A stretch of DNA of 42,761 bases. Source: Akkermansia muciniphila (GTDB lineage: Bacteria > Verrucomicrobiota > Verrucomicrobiia > Methylacidiphilales > CAMAQI01). Both the position numbers and the translations under genes were made by a program. The DNA lies in the NCBI GenBank assembly GCA_945883905.1, contig CAMCYL010000013.1, forward strand, positions 1 to 42,761, written 5' to 3'. Below, one piece after another: positions 1 through 7,886 of this stretch (within the stretch, counting starts at the first letter, position 1; the number at the start of each line of letters is the position of its first letter). The notes under the pieces were generated by a model, which searched no databases, had not been told where the DNA came from, and saw only the letters and a program-made list of their open reading frames with translations.

Positions 1-658
1 AAGTTCTGACCCTACTGATCAGATCGGGGGATAGAGGACAAACTGCGAAGGGAAGGGAAAGCGGAGACGAGGAGCGAGAGCCGCACGATCCCCGCTGCGG
101 GCTCGAAGGCTTGAGCGACAAAGTCTTGCCGCTTTCAAAGACCTTCGCCCTCTTGGAAGAGCCTCCCTTGCCTTGGAGCTTTGTTGATCGTTCGTCGGTT
201 ATCACAGCGGATAGCCTCCTCTCTCTCGCCTCGCTCCAAGGCAAGGGATTGCTCTTCAGTTTGTCCTCTATCCCCCGATCTGATCAGTAAAAGCGTAAGC
301 GATAGATCCCAGTTTTTAAAAAGATATCGAAAACTCGTTTTCGAGAGCTTTTTAAAAATAGGGAGGAGGCTCGAAAGAGCCGTGGTCAGAACGAGGGGGG
401 GAGGGTTTTAACGTGGCGTCGGCTTGTCTCGCCGTAGTGCTTGGACGAAGGAGGAGGCGTCGATACGAAACCCCTGCTCACCCCCGTTTCTAGTTGCCGA
501 CCCTCGGCTCTCCAACTTCTTTCCCTTTTGGTATTGCGCTATTGCGCAGGGAGTGCGTGAGACAATGCATTTAAGTTTTTTTTGTTTTAGCTGGACACTA
601 ATGCATTTTTTCTAAACCTCGCTCGACAATTATTAGTGGGATGCTTGAGTCATCGATT
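1..658. repeat. Intergenic palindromic repeat, copy 1 (partial at left edge)
   Basis: No convincing gene lies here. The stretch at about 305-420 aligns by eye with 19095-19200 of the repeat copy at 18732-19269, sharing a GTTTTT run, a CTCGTTTTCGAG hairpin and a GGTCxGAACGA block. The right end (about 550-602, GTGAGACAATG then a T-rich tract and TGGACACTAATG) matches the right end of the copy at 1741-2238. The left half of the copy would lie before the window. The central part is interrupted by a separate inverted-repeat element (15-287). Short reading frames in this stretch have no recognisable product. Confidence 0.65.
15..287. mobile_element. MITE-like element, 273 bp, with TA flanks
   Basis: Positions 15-45 and 257-287 are a perfect 31-bp terminal inverted repeat starting CTGATCAGATCGGGGG. 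The dinucleotide TA directly flanks both ends (13-14 and 288-289), as expected for a target duplication made by IS630/Tc1-mariner transposases. A second, inner 16-bp inverted repeat is at 164-179 and 233-248. There is no transposase inside, so it would be non-autonomous. It interrupts repeat copy 1. The IS630 link is inferred from the TA duplication and the compact inverted repeats only. Confidence 0.6.
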
Positions 659-1702
659 ATGAGTACCGCTAAGAATTATTTTCCGCAACTTGATGCGCTT
701 CGGGGAATCGCCTGTTTAATGGTTCTTTTTCATCATCTCGTTCCAGGGGCAAGTCAATGGGTGGCTTGGGGGCCTCTGGGGGTTCGACTTTTTTTTGTTA
801 TGACCGGTTTTCTTCTCGTTGGAAATCTTTTACAGCAAAAGGGAAAAGGGATTCATTATTTTAAAATCTTAGGCGATTTTTACAAAAAGCGTATCGTTCG
901 AATATTTCCTGTTTATTTCTTTGCGCTTGGATTATTACTTGCTTTTGGGGTTGAGCCGTCTCGGCACGTTTGGCTTTGGGTTTCAGGGTTCGCGATCAAT
1001 TTTTATATGGGAATCTATCAAGAATGGCCGGGGGTTCTCTCGCATTTCTGGTTTTTAGCAACGAGTGAACAGATGGTCTTAGTGTTGACGTGTTTAACGC
1101 TTTGGGTTCCGAGTCGATTTTTTATTCGACTCATGATCCTTTTGTTTTTTGGAGCTTGGATCCATCGTTGGCTGGGGACTGAAGCGGGGATTGCGCCGAT
1201 GATGATTTGGTATTCTCCCCTTTCCTCGATGGATTCGATGGCGATCGGCGCGGTGATCGGGGTGATTTATCGTGAACGAAAAGAGCAGGTTCATTATTTA
1301 GCCTCCTCTTGTGGAATTCCGATTTTAGCTTGGATTTTTTTCTTGGCAGCAACAGGGATCCGCATTCGTTATTATGACACGGCATGGATCCATCTTGCGG
1401 AAACATTTGAGGCGGTTTTTTTCGGTTGGTTAATTTTAAGGACGGCGGTTGGATTTACAAATCTTTGGGAGAGGATCTTAACCGCTCCTTTTTTAGTTTA
1501 TACGGGGATGATTAGTTACGCCCTTTATATCTTTCATCCCGTGATGCATCACTACGTCCTATTCAACTTCGGACGATCAGGAATATCAACCGATCCCTCT
1601 AATTTTGGGGTGATTGGAGCGACTTTTTTTACCACTTATTTAATTAGTAGTTTGAGTTGGTTTCTGATGGAGAAGCCGTTGATTTCACTCATGAAAAAAT
1701 GA
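659..1702 (+). CDS. Acyltransferase-3 family membrane protein
   Basis: This is an integral membrane acyltransferase of the OafA/YrhL (acyltransferase 3) family. Members O-acylate surface sugars or other exported molecules; the substrate cannot be told here. The N-terminus carries the family signature LDALRGIA followed by a conserved histidine pair in LFHHL. A second signature, GVRLFFVMTGFLL, follows. The remainder is a chain of hydrophobic helices ending in the usual EKP motif near the C-terminus. At 347 residues it has the normal length for the catalytic core, with no SGNH domain. I chose the ATG at 659, which places the signature about ten residues in. An in-frame ATG at 641 is possible, and neither has a strong Shine-Dalgarno. 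It stands alone between two repeat islands. Confidence 0.85.
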   Translation: MSTAKNYFPQLDALRGIACLMVLFHHLVPGASQWVAWGPLGVRLFFVMTGFLLVGNLLQQKGKGIHYFKILGDFYKKRIVRIFPVYFFALGLLLAFGVEPSRHVWLWVSGFAINFYMGIYQEWPGVLSHFWFLATSEQMVLVLTCLTLWVPSRFFIRLMILLFFGAWIHRWLGTEAGIAPMMIWYSPLSSMDSMAIGAVIGVIYRERKEQVHYLASSCGIPILAWIFFLAATGIRIRYYDTAWIHLAETFEAVFFGWLILRTAVGFTNLWERILTAPFLVYTGMISYALYIFHPVMHHYVLFNFGRSGISTDPSNFGVIGATFFTTYLISSLSWFLMEKPLISLMKK

Positions 1703-1740
1703 GATTTAATATCCCTTTGATAATAGTAGGGAATATATCC

Positions 1741-2238
1741 GTCCAAAATAACTTTGGATTTGATAGGTGAATTGGAGGAGGGGGGATTGAAATCCTAAAA
1801 CAGTTCTCACGCGACGGCGCTACGACGCAACGTATGAATCGGAGAAAACAGAGAAGATCATGAACGCTTCCTTGCCTCGCTTCCGTTGTCAGCGAATGCC
1901 TTCAGAGAATTTCTCCCGTTTCTTTGAAAAAAGGATTTTCAAAAAACGATCGAAATTCTCTTCAGGGACTCAGTTTCACCTTGTCCATGGAAGCGTTCAT
2001 GATCCTCTTGGTCTTGAGAATTCAGAAAAAAAGGGGGGGAGTTCAGACCACAAGGGGGTAAAACCGCCGATCCCTATTTTTAAGGAGGTGATCGGGAGTT
2101 TACTATCGATCGATTTCTTAAAAATAAGGGAGGACGCTCGGTAGAGCGACGGTCGGAACGACGGGGAGGGTCATACGTTGCGTCGTTGCGCCGTCGCGTG
2201 AGACAATGTATTTAAAGTTTTTTTTGTTTTTGTTGGAC
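1741..2238. repeat. Intergenic palindromic repeat, copy 2 (complete)
   Basis: The outer ends are GTCCAAAA-like (1741) and TTGGAC (2238). Inside is a core bounded by 33-bp inverted repeats at about 1804-1837 and 2171-2203 (TCTCACGCGACGGCGC and its complement, about one mismatch). Within the core a further 16-bp perfect inverted repeat pairs 1856-1871 with 1989-2004. Two smaller stems also occur (GAGAATTTC/GAAATTCTC and TTTTTAAG/CTTAAAAA). The core is nearly identical to 18821-19215. It fills the gap between the acyltransferase and the class III aminotransferase; no transposase is present. Confidence 0.8.
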
Positions 2239-2259
2239 ACTAATGGGTGGGGGCGTTAT

Positions 2260-3609
2260 TTATTTCACATCGATTTGATCAATTGTTTTTCGGATGGCGT
2301 TAAAGAGAAAATCGATTTCCTCACGGGTGATGATTAATGGGGGGGCGATGGCGATCAGATCGCGAATACCGCGAATGATCACTCCCTGTTCCCGAGCGAT
2401 TTTAGCGGCCTTGATTCCCAAGGGTTTCATCGGATCAAGTCCTGCTCTGCCTGTTGCGGGAAGAAGTTCTATTGCACCAATCAGTCCATGTCCACGAACC
2501 TCTCCGACATTGGGGTGAGCGGCTAATTCTTGAAGTTTATTTTGAAAGTAGGGGCCGACCTCATCACGAACACGGGGGATGAGATTTTCTTTTTCGATTA
2601 GATTTAAATTTGCGAGTGCCGCGGCGGTTACCGTGGGGTGTCCGCTATAAGTAAAACCGTGTGCAAAATAGCCTTGTTTTGTTATCACCTCTGCAATCTC
2701 GTCGCTCATCATCGAGGCACCGAGGGGGAGATAACCGCTCGTGATTCCTTTCGCTAAGGAGAGTAAATCGGGATCGAGATCCCAAAGATTACTCGCAAAC
2801 CACTCTCCAAGACGACCGAATCCGGTAATCACCTCATCGGCAACGAAAAGGATTCCGTAGTCACGACAGATTTGACGAATTTGTTGAAGGTATCCCGAGG
2901 GAGGAACAATCACCCCTCCCGCTCCTTGAATCGGCTCTACAAAAAATGCGGCGATGGTGTTTGCTCCCTCTTGATCGATTCTTTTTAAAGTTTCTGCGAT
3001 ACACCATTGACCGTAGTCTTCTGGACTTAAGGAGGAGTTGGCTCCATAGGGGTAAGGGGCTGGGAGGTGGATAAATCCAGGAAGTGGAAGATCGAATGGT
3101 TGCTGGCAATTCGGAAGTCCTGTCAGACTTGTGGAGGCAACTCCAACGCCGTGATAGGCATATTGGCGGGCAAGGATCTTGGTTCGTTTCGACTCCCCTT
3201 TGAGTTTCCAGTAGTTACGAATGATCTTGAGATTGGTTTCGTTCGACTCCGATCCGGAATTTGAATAGATGGTGTGATTTAATCGTTTGGGGGCGATTTG
3301 AGCTAGTTTTTCAGAGAGAAGGATCGTTGGGGTCGTCGTTGTGTTAAAAAATGAAGGGTAAAAAGCGACCGATTTCATTTGTTCACAAACGGCATCGACA
3401 ATTTCTTGTCGACCATAGCCAACGTTCACGCACCAGAGACCGGCAAGGGCATCTAATAGTTTGCGGTTTTTTTCATCATAAACATAACAGCCTTCTGCTT
3501 TTTGAATGATATAAGTTCTTTGTTTGTAAAGGTCTGCGTGATTTGTGAAGGGGTGAATATGGTAGAGTTCGTCGAGATCTTGAAGGGCTGAAAATGAGGG
3601 GGTATTCAT
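2260..3609 (-). CDS. Class III (omega) aminotransferase, PLP-dependent
   Basis: This is a class III aminotransferase of the omega-amino acid:pyruvate / putrescine:pyruvate type. It moves an amino group from a primary amine or omega-amino acid to an oxo acid, usually pyruvate, giving alanine. The whole fold is present in 449 residues: the N-terminal LDALAGLWCVNVGYG motif, the phosphate-binding NSGSESNET (about 116-124), YHG (about 152), the VADEVITGFGRLG block with Asp258 contacting the PLP nitrogen, and the Schiff-base lysine Lys287 in SLAKGITSGYLPLG. It is transcribed divergently from alanine dehydrogenase, which would regenerate pyruvate from the alanine made. The exact amine donor is not determined by sequence; a taurine, beta-alanine or putrescine donor are all possible. 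Confidence 0.85.
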   Translation of the reverse strand: MNTPSFSALQDLDELYHIHPFTNHADLYKQRTYIIQKAEGCYVYDEKNRKLLDALAGLWCVNVGYGRQEIVDAVCEQMKSVAFYPSFFNTTTTPTILLSEKLAQIAPKRLNHTIYSNSGSESNETNLKIIRNYWKLKGESKRTKILARQYAYHGVGVASTSLTGLPNCQQPFDLPLPGFIHLPAPYPYGANSSLSPEDYGQWCIAETLKRIDQEGANTIAAFFVEPIQGAGGVIVPPSGYLQQIRQICRDYGILFVADEVITGFGRLGEWFASNLWDLDPDLLSLAKGITSGYLPLGASMMSDEIAEVITKQGYFAHGFTYSGHPTVTAAALANLNLIEKENLIPRVRDEVGPYFQNKLQELAAHPNVGEVRGHGLIGAIELLPATGRAGLDPMKPLGIKAAKIAREQGVIIRGIRDLIAIAPPLIITREEIDFLFNAIRKTIDQIDVK

Positions 3610-3699
3610 TAGTATTAATTAACCATGGAATTAAAATTTGTAAAATATCTAATTTTAGAATTTGCATTTTTCGGCATCTGAACGATGCTTTTCTTACCT

Positions 3700-4809
3700 A
3701 TGATTGTTGGAGTACCTCGTGAGATCAAACCGCAAGAAAACCGAGTCGCCGTGCTTCCCTCGACGGCGTATCAACTGATTAAACATGGGCATCGTGTTTT
3801 TGTTGAGAAGGGAGCGGGAGTGGGTTCGGGCTATCCGGATAGTGATTATGAGTCAGCGGGAGCGACGATGGTCGACTCGCATGAAAAGGTTCTCTCTGAA
3901 TCGGAATTGATCGTCAAGGTTAAGGAGCCTCAGGCTTCGGAGATTCCACATCTTCATGCGGGACAGATCCTTTTTACTTATTTGCATCTGGCGGCGAACA
4001 AGGGACTCACGGAAAGTTTAGTAAAAAGTGGGGTGACGGGGATCGCTTACGAAATGGTTCAAGTGAATCGTCGCCTGCCGCTTTTAGAGCCGATGAGTGA
4101 AATTGCAGGGCGGATGTCGGTTATTGTTGGAGGCTATTTTCTAGCAAAACATCAAGGGGGTGCAGGGGTCTTATTAGGGGGTGTTCCCGGTGTTTTACCT
4201 GGAAAAGTGATGGTATTGGGGGGAGGGACCTCAGGAGTAAATGCCGCACGAATGGCCGCAGGATTAGGGGCAGATGTCACTATTTTGGAGGTGGATGTTG
4301 AACGGATGCGGTTTCTCGATATTACAATGCATACCGCTCATACCCTTTATTCCAGTGAAGCGCATGTGATTGAGCAACTTCCTCATGTGGATCTCTTGAT
4401 TGGTGCTGTTTTAGTTCCTGGTGCAAAGGCTCCCAAATTAGTGACGAGGGAGATGCTTAAGAAAATGAGACCGGGGACCGTTGTGGTCGATATTGCGATC
4501 GATCAAGGGGGCTGTTTGGAGACCTCTCGTCCGACGACCCACGATCATCCTGTATTTGAAGAGGAGGGGGTGATCCACTATTGCGTTGCCAATATGCCTG
4601 GTGCCTATGCCAGAACGGCGACGCAGGCCTTGAGTAACGTCACTCATCGGTATGTCGAGCTTTTGGCCGATTTTGGACTTCAAGGAGCCTGCTTAAAGGA
4701 GAGCTCACTTCGGAGCGGAATTAGTGTTATGAACGGGGTGTTGACCTGTTCGACGGTGGCAAAGGCACATGAGCTTCCGTGGGTCGACATTGAAACACTT
4801 CTGAAATAA
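3700..4809 (+). CDS. ald: Alanine dehydrogenase
   Basis: Alanine dehydrogenase catalyses NAD-dependent, reversible oxidative deamination of L-alanine to pyruvate and ammonia in the cytoplasm. The N-terminal MIVGVPREIKPQENRVAVLP is a textbook start for the family. The substrate-site lysine (VKVKEP) and catalytic histidine (TYLHLA) are present, as is the Rossmann NAD site VLGGGTSGVNAARMAAGLGA. With the ATG at 3700 the protein is 369 residues, the usual length. An upstream in-frame ATG at 3685 would add five residues and is less likely. It diverges from a class III aminotransferase, which suggests that alanine made by transamination is turned back to pyruvate, releasing ammonia. That coupling is inferred from position. 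Confidence 0.95.
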   Translation: MIVGVPREIKPQENRVAVLPSTAYQLIKHGHRVFVEKGAGVGSGYPDSDYESAGATMVDSHEKVLSESELIVKVKEPQASEIPHLHAGQILFTYLHLAANKGLTESLVKSGVTGIAYEMVQVNRRLPLLEPMSEIAGRMSVIVGGYFLAKHQGGAGVLLGGVPGVLPGKVMVLGGGTSGVNAARMAAGLGADVTILEVDVERMRFLDITMHTAHTLYSSEAHVIEQLPHVDLLIGAVLVPGAKAPKLVTREMLKKMRPGTVVVDIAIDQGGCLETSRPTTHDHPVFEEEGVIHYCVANMPGAYARTATQALSNVTHRYVELLADFGLQGACLKESSLRSGISVMNGVLTCSTVAKAHELPWVDIETLLK

Positions 4810-4840
4810 TTTTAGCAGGAGAGTTCAGGGAGTGATGAAT

Positions 4841-4858
4841 AAATCCCGTTAGGGATCT
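4841..4858. terminator. Weak bidirectional terminator between ald and TPR gene
   Basis: A short hairpin, AATCCC-GTTA-GGGAT followed by CTTT, lies between the converging alanine dehydrogenase and TPR-protein genes. The stem is only five to six base pairs and the T tract is short, so it is a weak candidate in either direction. Confidence 0.35.
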
Positions 4859-6013
4859 TTAAGGGAGTTTCTCACTTAAGTTTTCTGGCTCGGAGATTTC
4901 TCTTTGGAATTGGCCTCTGTAGTAAATCTTTAAACGATATCCGTAATAGGTACGATTTGCTTGTGAATAAGGAAGAGAGTAGAGAGCATTTAAGATTTCA
5001 CTTCGAGTACTCCAATTGGGACGTTTATTTTCAAAACTGACATCAAGACGAGCATTGCTGGGCACAATTTTACCGTCGGTTTGAAGTTCGTAAAAATAGA
5101 GTTTAATGGAGATTTTACCTGGTTCAATCGGCTCACTCGAAGGGTTTGATAGAATGGGGATTTTTAAGAGAAATTCCGTTTTTGCTCCTGAAGTGGAGAT
5201 CATTTTCTTTTCGAGGGGGCCGACAAATATTTTTTTAACAGAAGAGTCGGAGGGCATGACTGCGAGGAGGGTTGGCGTGGGAGTGCTGACCACGGGAGCG
5301 GGAGTTGAGGGGATTGGGATCACTGGAGGAGCGAGAGTTGCAATCGGATCCTTGATGGAGAGTTCGTGAGGGTTTGCTTGCGATAAGGTAGAGGAATTGG
5401 TATTGGCATTGGGATTGGGATTGGGATTTGAATTTGAGGAAGGGGGTAGTTTTTCTGAGAGCGTTGAAGTCGTTGAAGTCGTTGAAGCGGATGAAGGAGG
5501 AATTCCTGTGAGTTGGCTTAATCGTTTATGATAGTCAGAGGCTAACTGTTTGTTCTCAATTTTTTCTGCAAGTGAGGCCAATTGAGTGAGCACATCGATA
5601 TTATTAGGGTCCAACGATTCGGCCTCGAGGAGGGCATTTCTGGAGAGTGACGGTTCCCCTTGATCTAAAAAGCGTTGAGCCTCGGAGAGAAGCGTTTCGA
5701 CTCGATCTTTGACCGAAGTCAATTCTGTGGAAGTCGGCTTTAAGGAAGTCGAGCCAAGAGGAGCCGCTTTTGTTGTTATTGCTTCGGTGGCAATTGGTTG
5801 AGCGGTGGGTGTTATTGGATTTGGAGTTTTCGCTGACAAATCTTCAGAAGGAATTTCGGGGGCCTCGATATCGATCTTGACTTGGCTGCGAATTGAGAAA
5901 TTCCAAACAATAACACCAAATTGAATCGCGATCGCAAAGAGAACGAGATAAAGCGTAATCGAGTAGGTTTTAGTGCGTACTCTTCCTACAGTTTTTTTTT
6001 CGGAAGCGCTCAT
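4859..6013 (-). CDS. Membrane-anchored TPR-like protein, last gene of the ABC operon
   Basis: I do not recognise a named family. The 384-residue protein has a charged N-terminus, one hydrophobic anchor segment (about 16-40), a Pro/Thr/Ser-rich linker, and a TPR-like helical region (about 103-170: LLSEAQRFLDQGEPSLSRNA and LESLDPNN-type packing). Next comes a low-complexity stretch rich in Asn-Pro and Ser, then a C-terminal beta-rich domain (about 265-375) with aromatic residues. This layout suggests a periplasm-facing tether with a protein-binding domain. It is 27 bases downstream of the DUF4340 gene on the same strand and is probably co-transcribed with the ABC system. The low-complexity linker should vary between relatives. 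Function is unknown. Confidence 0.7.
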   Translation of the reverse strand: MSASEKKTVGRVRTKTYSITLYLVLFAIAIQFGVIVWNFSIRSQVKIDIEAPEIPSEDLSAKTPNPITPTAQPIATEAITTKAAPLGSTSLKPTSTELTSVKDRVETLLSEAQRFLDQGEPSLSRNALLEAESLDPNNIDVLTQLASLAEKIENKQLASDYHKRLSQLTGIPPSSASTTSTTSTLSEKLPPSSNSNPNPNPNANTNSSTLSQANPHELSIKDPIATLAPPVIPIPSTPAPVVSTPTPTLLAVMPSDSSVKKIFVGPLEKKMISTSGAKTEFLLKIPILSNPSSEPIEPGKISIKLYFYELQTDGKIVPSNARLDVSFENKRPNWSTRSEILNALYSLPYSQANRTYYGYRLKIYYRGQFQREISEPENLSEKLP

Positions 6014-6040
6014 AAATAATAAAAATCGGAGAGAGAGACC

Positions 6041-7867
6041 TTAAGGAAGTTTTGGTGGAGTCGGCTCTGGTTTTACATTGGAGGAGGGAGGGAGGGGTGC
6101 TGCGGTCAAATCTTCATTGAGCGTCTGAAAATCGGGACGAGTGATTTCAAAGTAGGCATCCGTATTGTCGATTTGACCGACTCTTCCTCCTGTGGGAAGA
6201 AGGTTTCCAATTTTTAAAGTTTTAGCTCCGTTAGTGGTTTGGATCTCTATCTTTAAATGAGGTTGAGTCAGATCGTAAGTCGGAGAGGGGGTGTTTCCGA
6301 CCCATCGTATTCCTTTAAGATCGGAGAGTTTTGAGAGGAGTTCATTCAAGAGTGTGGGATTTAAGGCCTCTCCTTGATTCTCTCGTTTCCAATTTCCTTT
6401 TTCATCTGAAGTGATGATTGTACGGATTCCTTTGCGATCGGCGATTTGGATTTTTTTAAATTCGGATGAAGGGGAATTTAAAAGGTGGAGTGAGCGCCAT
6501 TGCCATAGTTCTTTAGGCCAATCGGTCGTGAAACTTGAGGGAACCGAATAAATAAATGGTTCTGCCGCATTCTTCGCGAAAACCCCGGTTTTATCTGATT
6601 TTCCGAGGAGAATTTCAAGTTTAGATGTTTCATTGCCTTTTTTAAGATCGAGTGTGATTTGCAAAGAGGGCTTTTCCAATCCGTAAGTTTTGAGTTCTCC
6701 TTGAGTGTCTTTGACAAATTGAATTGATTGTAATTCCTGAATCGATTTTAAGACTCCATTTATTTTCTCTTCATCGAGCGGGGTGGGGATTGATCCTGGA
6801 ATGAACCATTTTCCTTGATCATTTTGAAAGGTGAGGTTTTTTAGTTTTGAAGCGATTTTAAGACCCACCACATCGTTCAGTATAAAGGGAGGGAGGAGGT
6901 GTTTATCTCTCCATTCAGGAGATTCTTTGAGGAGCTTCTCAATCGCTTCTTGTTTAACGGAGAAAACCGTATTGGAATCGAGGAGTTTTGCATAGATCTC
7001 GGTCGGTTGATCCGTTGTTTCTGTGCCTAATAAAAGGGTTTGAGTCGGGTGGTTTTCAAATCCAAAGCTCAACTGTATTTTGGGGCTGCTGAGTCCGTAG
7101 ATATTGAGATTACTGTTATCCTCTGAAATAAATCGAGTGACTTTCAATCCGAGGGCATTGGAGATCCAACTATTGATCTTTTCTCGGTCGCCACGAGTTT
7201 TGATCGGTTTTTGAAGTGTCCACAACTGTTTCTCGAGTTGTAACTCCTTTTCATCGGTGCTTGAGTTTTCTCCTTTTGATTGTTTCAAGGAGATTTTACG
7301 AACATCAGAAGAGGTAAATTTAAGGATCTCTTTGCTGCGAAGATCGTTGAGTTTCTTTTCAAAATTATTTCGGCTAAAGCTTGAAATCAGTTCGACCGAG
7401 GCGGTACGATCCATCGATTTTTTTGCATAATAGAGATCACTGACAGCAATTTTTCTTCCGACAATTAACTCATAGCTTTTCTTGTCACCCTTTGCTGTGA
7501 TCTTAGTGGAGGGGGAGGAAAGCCCCCATTGTTTGAGGGTTGAATCGAGATCTTCGATTTCGTTGCTGGGGATTGTTCGTCGAGTTTCAACGAATTCAAG
7601 TTCAGAAAGAATTTGTTCAACCGTCGAAAGATCTGCAGGACTCGTTATCGGTTTAACAATTTTCCATTCGCTTCCTGTTTTGACGAGTTCAATCGTTGTT
7701 TCCTCATGGGCGATGGTGAGGTGATCTATTTTTGAAGCGCTGAGTTCAAAGAGTTTTTTCTCAACGGCTTCCTTTTCTTTCGTTCCCTTTTCCTTGGAAT
7801 CGACCAAGTAAATATAGGCGAATAGAGCTGTCGCAATGAGGATAAAAAAAGCGGAGGATCGATTCAT
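6041..7867 (-). CDS. DUF4340 protein with four tandem modules
   Basis: This is a DUF4340-family protein of 608 residues with a single N-terminal membrane anchor (about 5-22); the rest is probably periplasmic. By eye it consists of four copies of one module, at about 41-170, 181-315, 326-458 and 463-583. Each has a beta strand ending near a W-x-(I/L) position, a helix with many Leu/Glu, then a YGL..P-type turn and a strand ending in LLLG or LKIG. A proline-rich tail closes it. DUF4340 proteins are regularly encoded next to gliding-type ABC transporters with GldG-like partners, as here, where the gene starts 19 bases after the GldG-like gene. The molecular role is unknown; a scaffold or ligand-binding role on the outer face is a guess. 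Confidence 0.85.
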   Translation of the reverse strand: MNRSSAFFILIATALFAYIYLVDSKEKGTKEKEAVEKKLFELSASKIDHLTIAHEETTIELVKTGSEWKIVKPITSPADLSTVEQILSELEFVETRRTIPSNEIEDLDSTLKQWGLSSPSTKITAKGDKKSYELIVGRKIAVSDLYYAKKSMDRTASVELISSFSRNNFEKKLNDLRSKEILKFTSSDVRKISLKQSKGENSSTDEKELQLEKQLWTLQKPIKTRGDREKINSWISNALGLKVTRFISEDNSNLNIYGLSSPKIQLSFGFENHPTQTLLLGTETTDQPTEIYAKLLDSNTVFSVKQEAIEKLLKESPEWRDKHLLPPFILNDVVGLKIASKLKNLTFQNDQGKWFIPGSIPTPLDEEKINGVLKSIQELQSIQFVKDTQGELKTYGLEKPSLQITLDLKKGNETSKLEILLGKSDKTGVFAKNAAEPFIYSVPSSFTTDWPKELWQWRSLHLLNSPSSEFKKIQIADRKGIRTIITSDEKGNWKRENQGEALNPTLLNELLSKLSDLKGIRWVGNTPSPTYDLTQPHLKIEIQTTNGAKTLKIGNLLPTGGRVGQIDNTDAYFEITRPDFQTLNEDLTAAPLPPSSNVKPEPTPPKLP

Positions 7868-7886
7868 GAGTTCTAAGGAGTTTAAA

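Noticed and set aside
181-615. Two short frames (76 and 63 codons) in the left repeat region
   Set aside because: They cross repeat arms and low-complexity G/C runs, have no ribosome site and read as unstructured mixed residues.
1860-2144. Open frame of 94 codons beginning MNASLPRFRCQRMPSENF, with a near-identical frame at 18877-19059
   Set aside because: The similarity follows from the DNA identity of the repeat core. The frames end differently, the stretch is dominated by nested palindromes, and no ribosome site or protein family is visible.
5385-5435. Tandem short repeat inside the TPR-protein gene (ATTGGGATTGGG-like)
   Set aside because: It encodes the Asn-Pro linker in frame and is explained as a low-complexity protein segment rather than a separate element.
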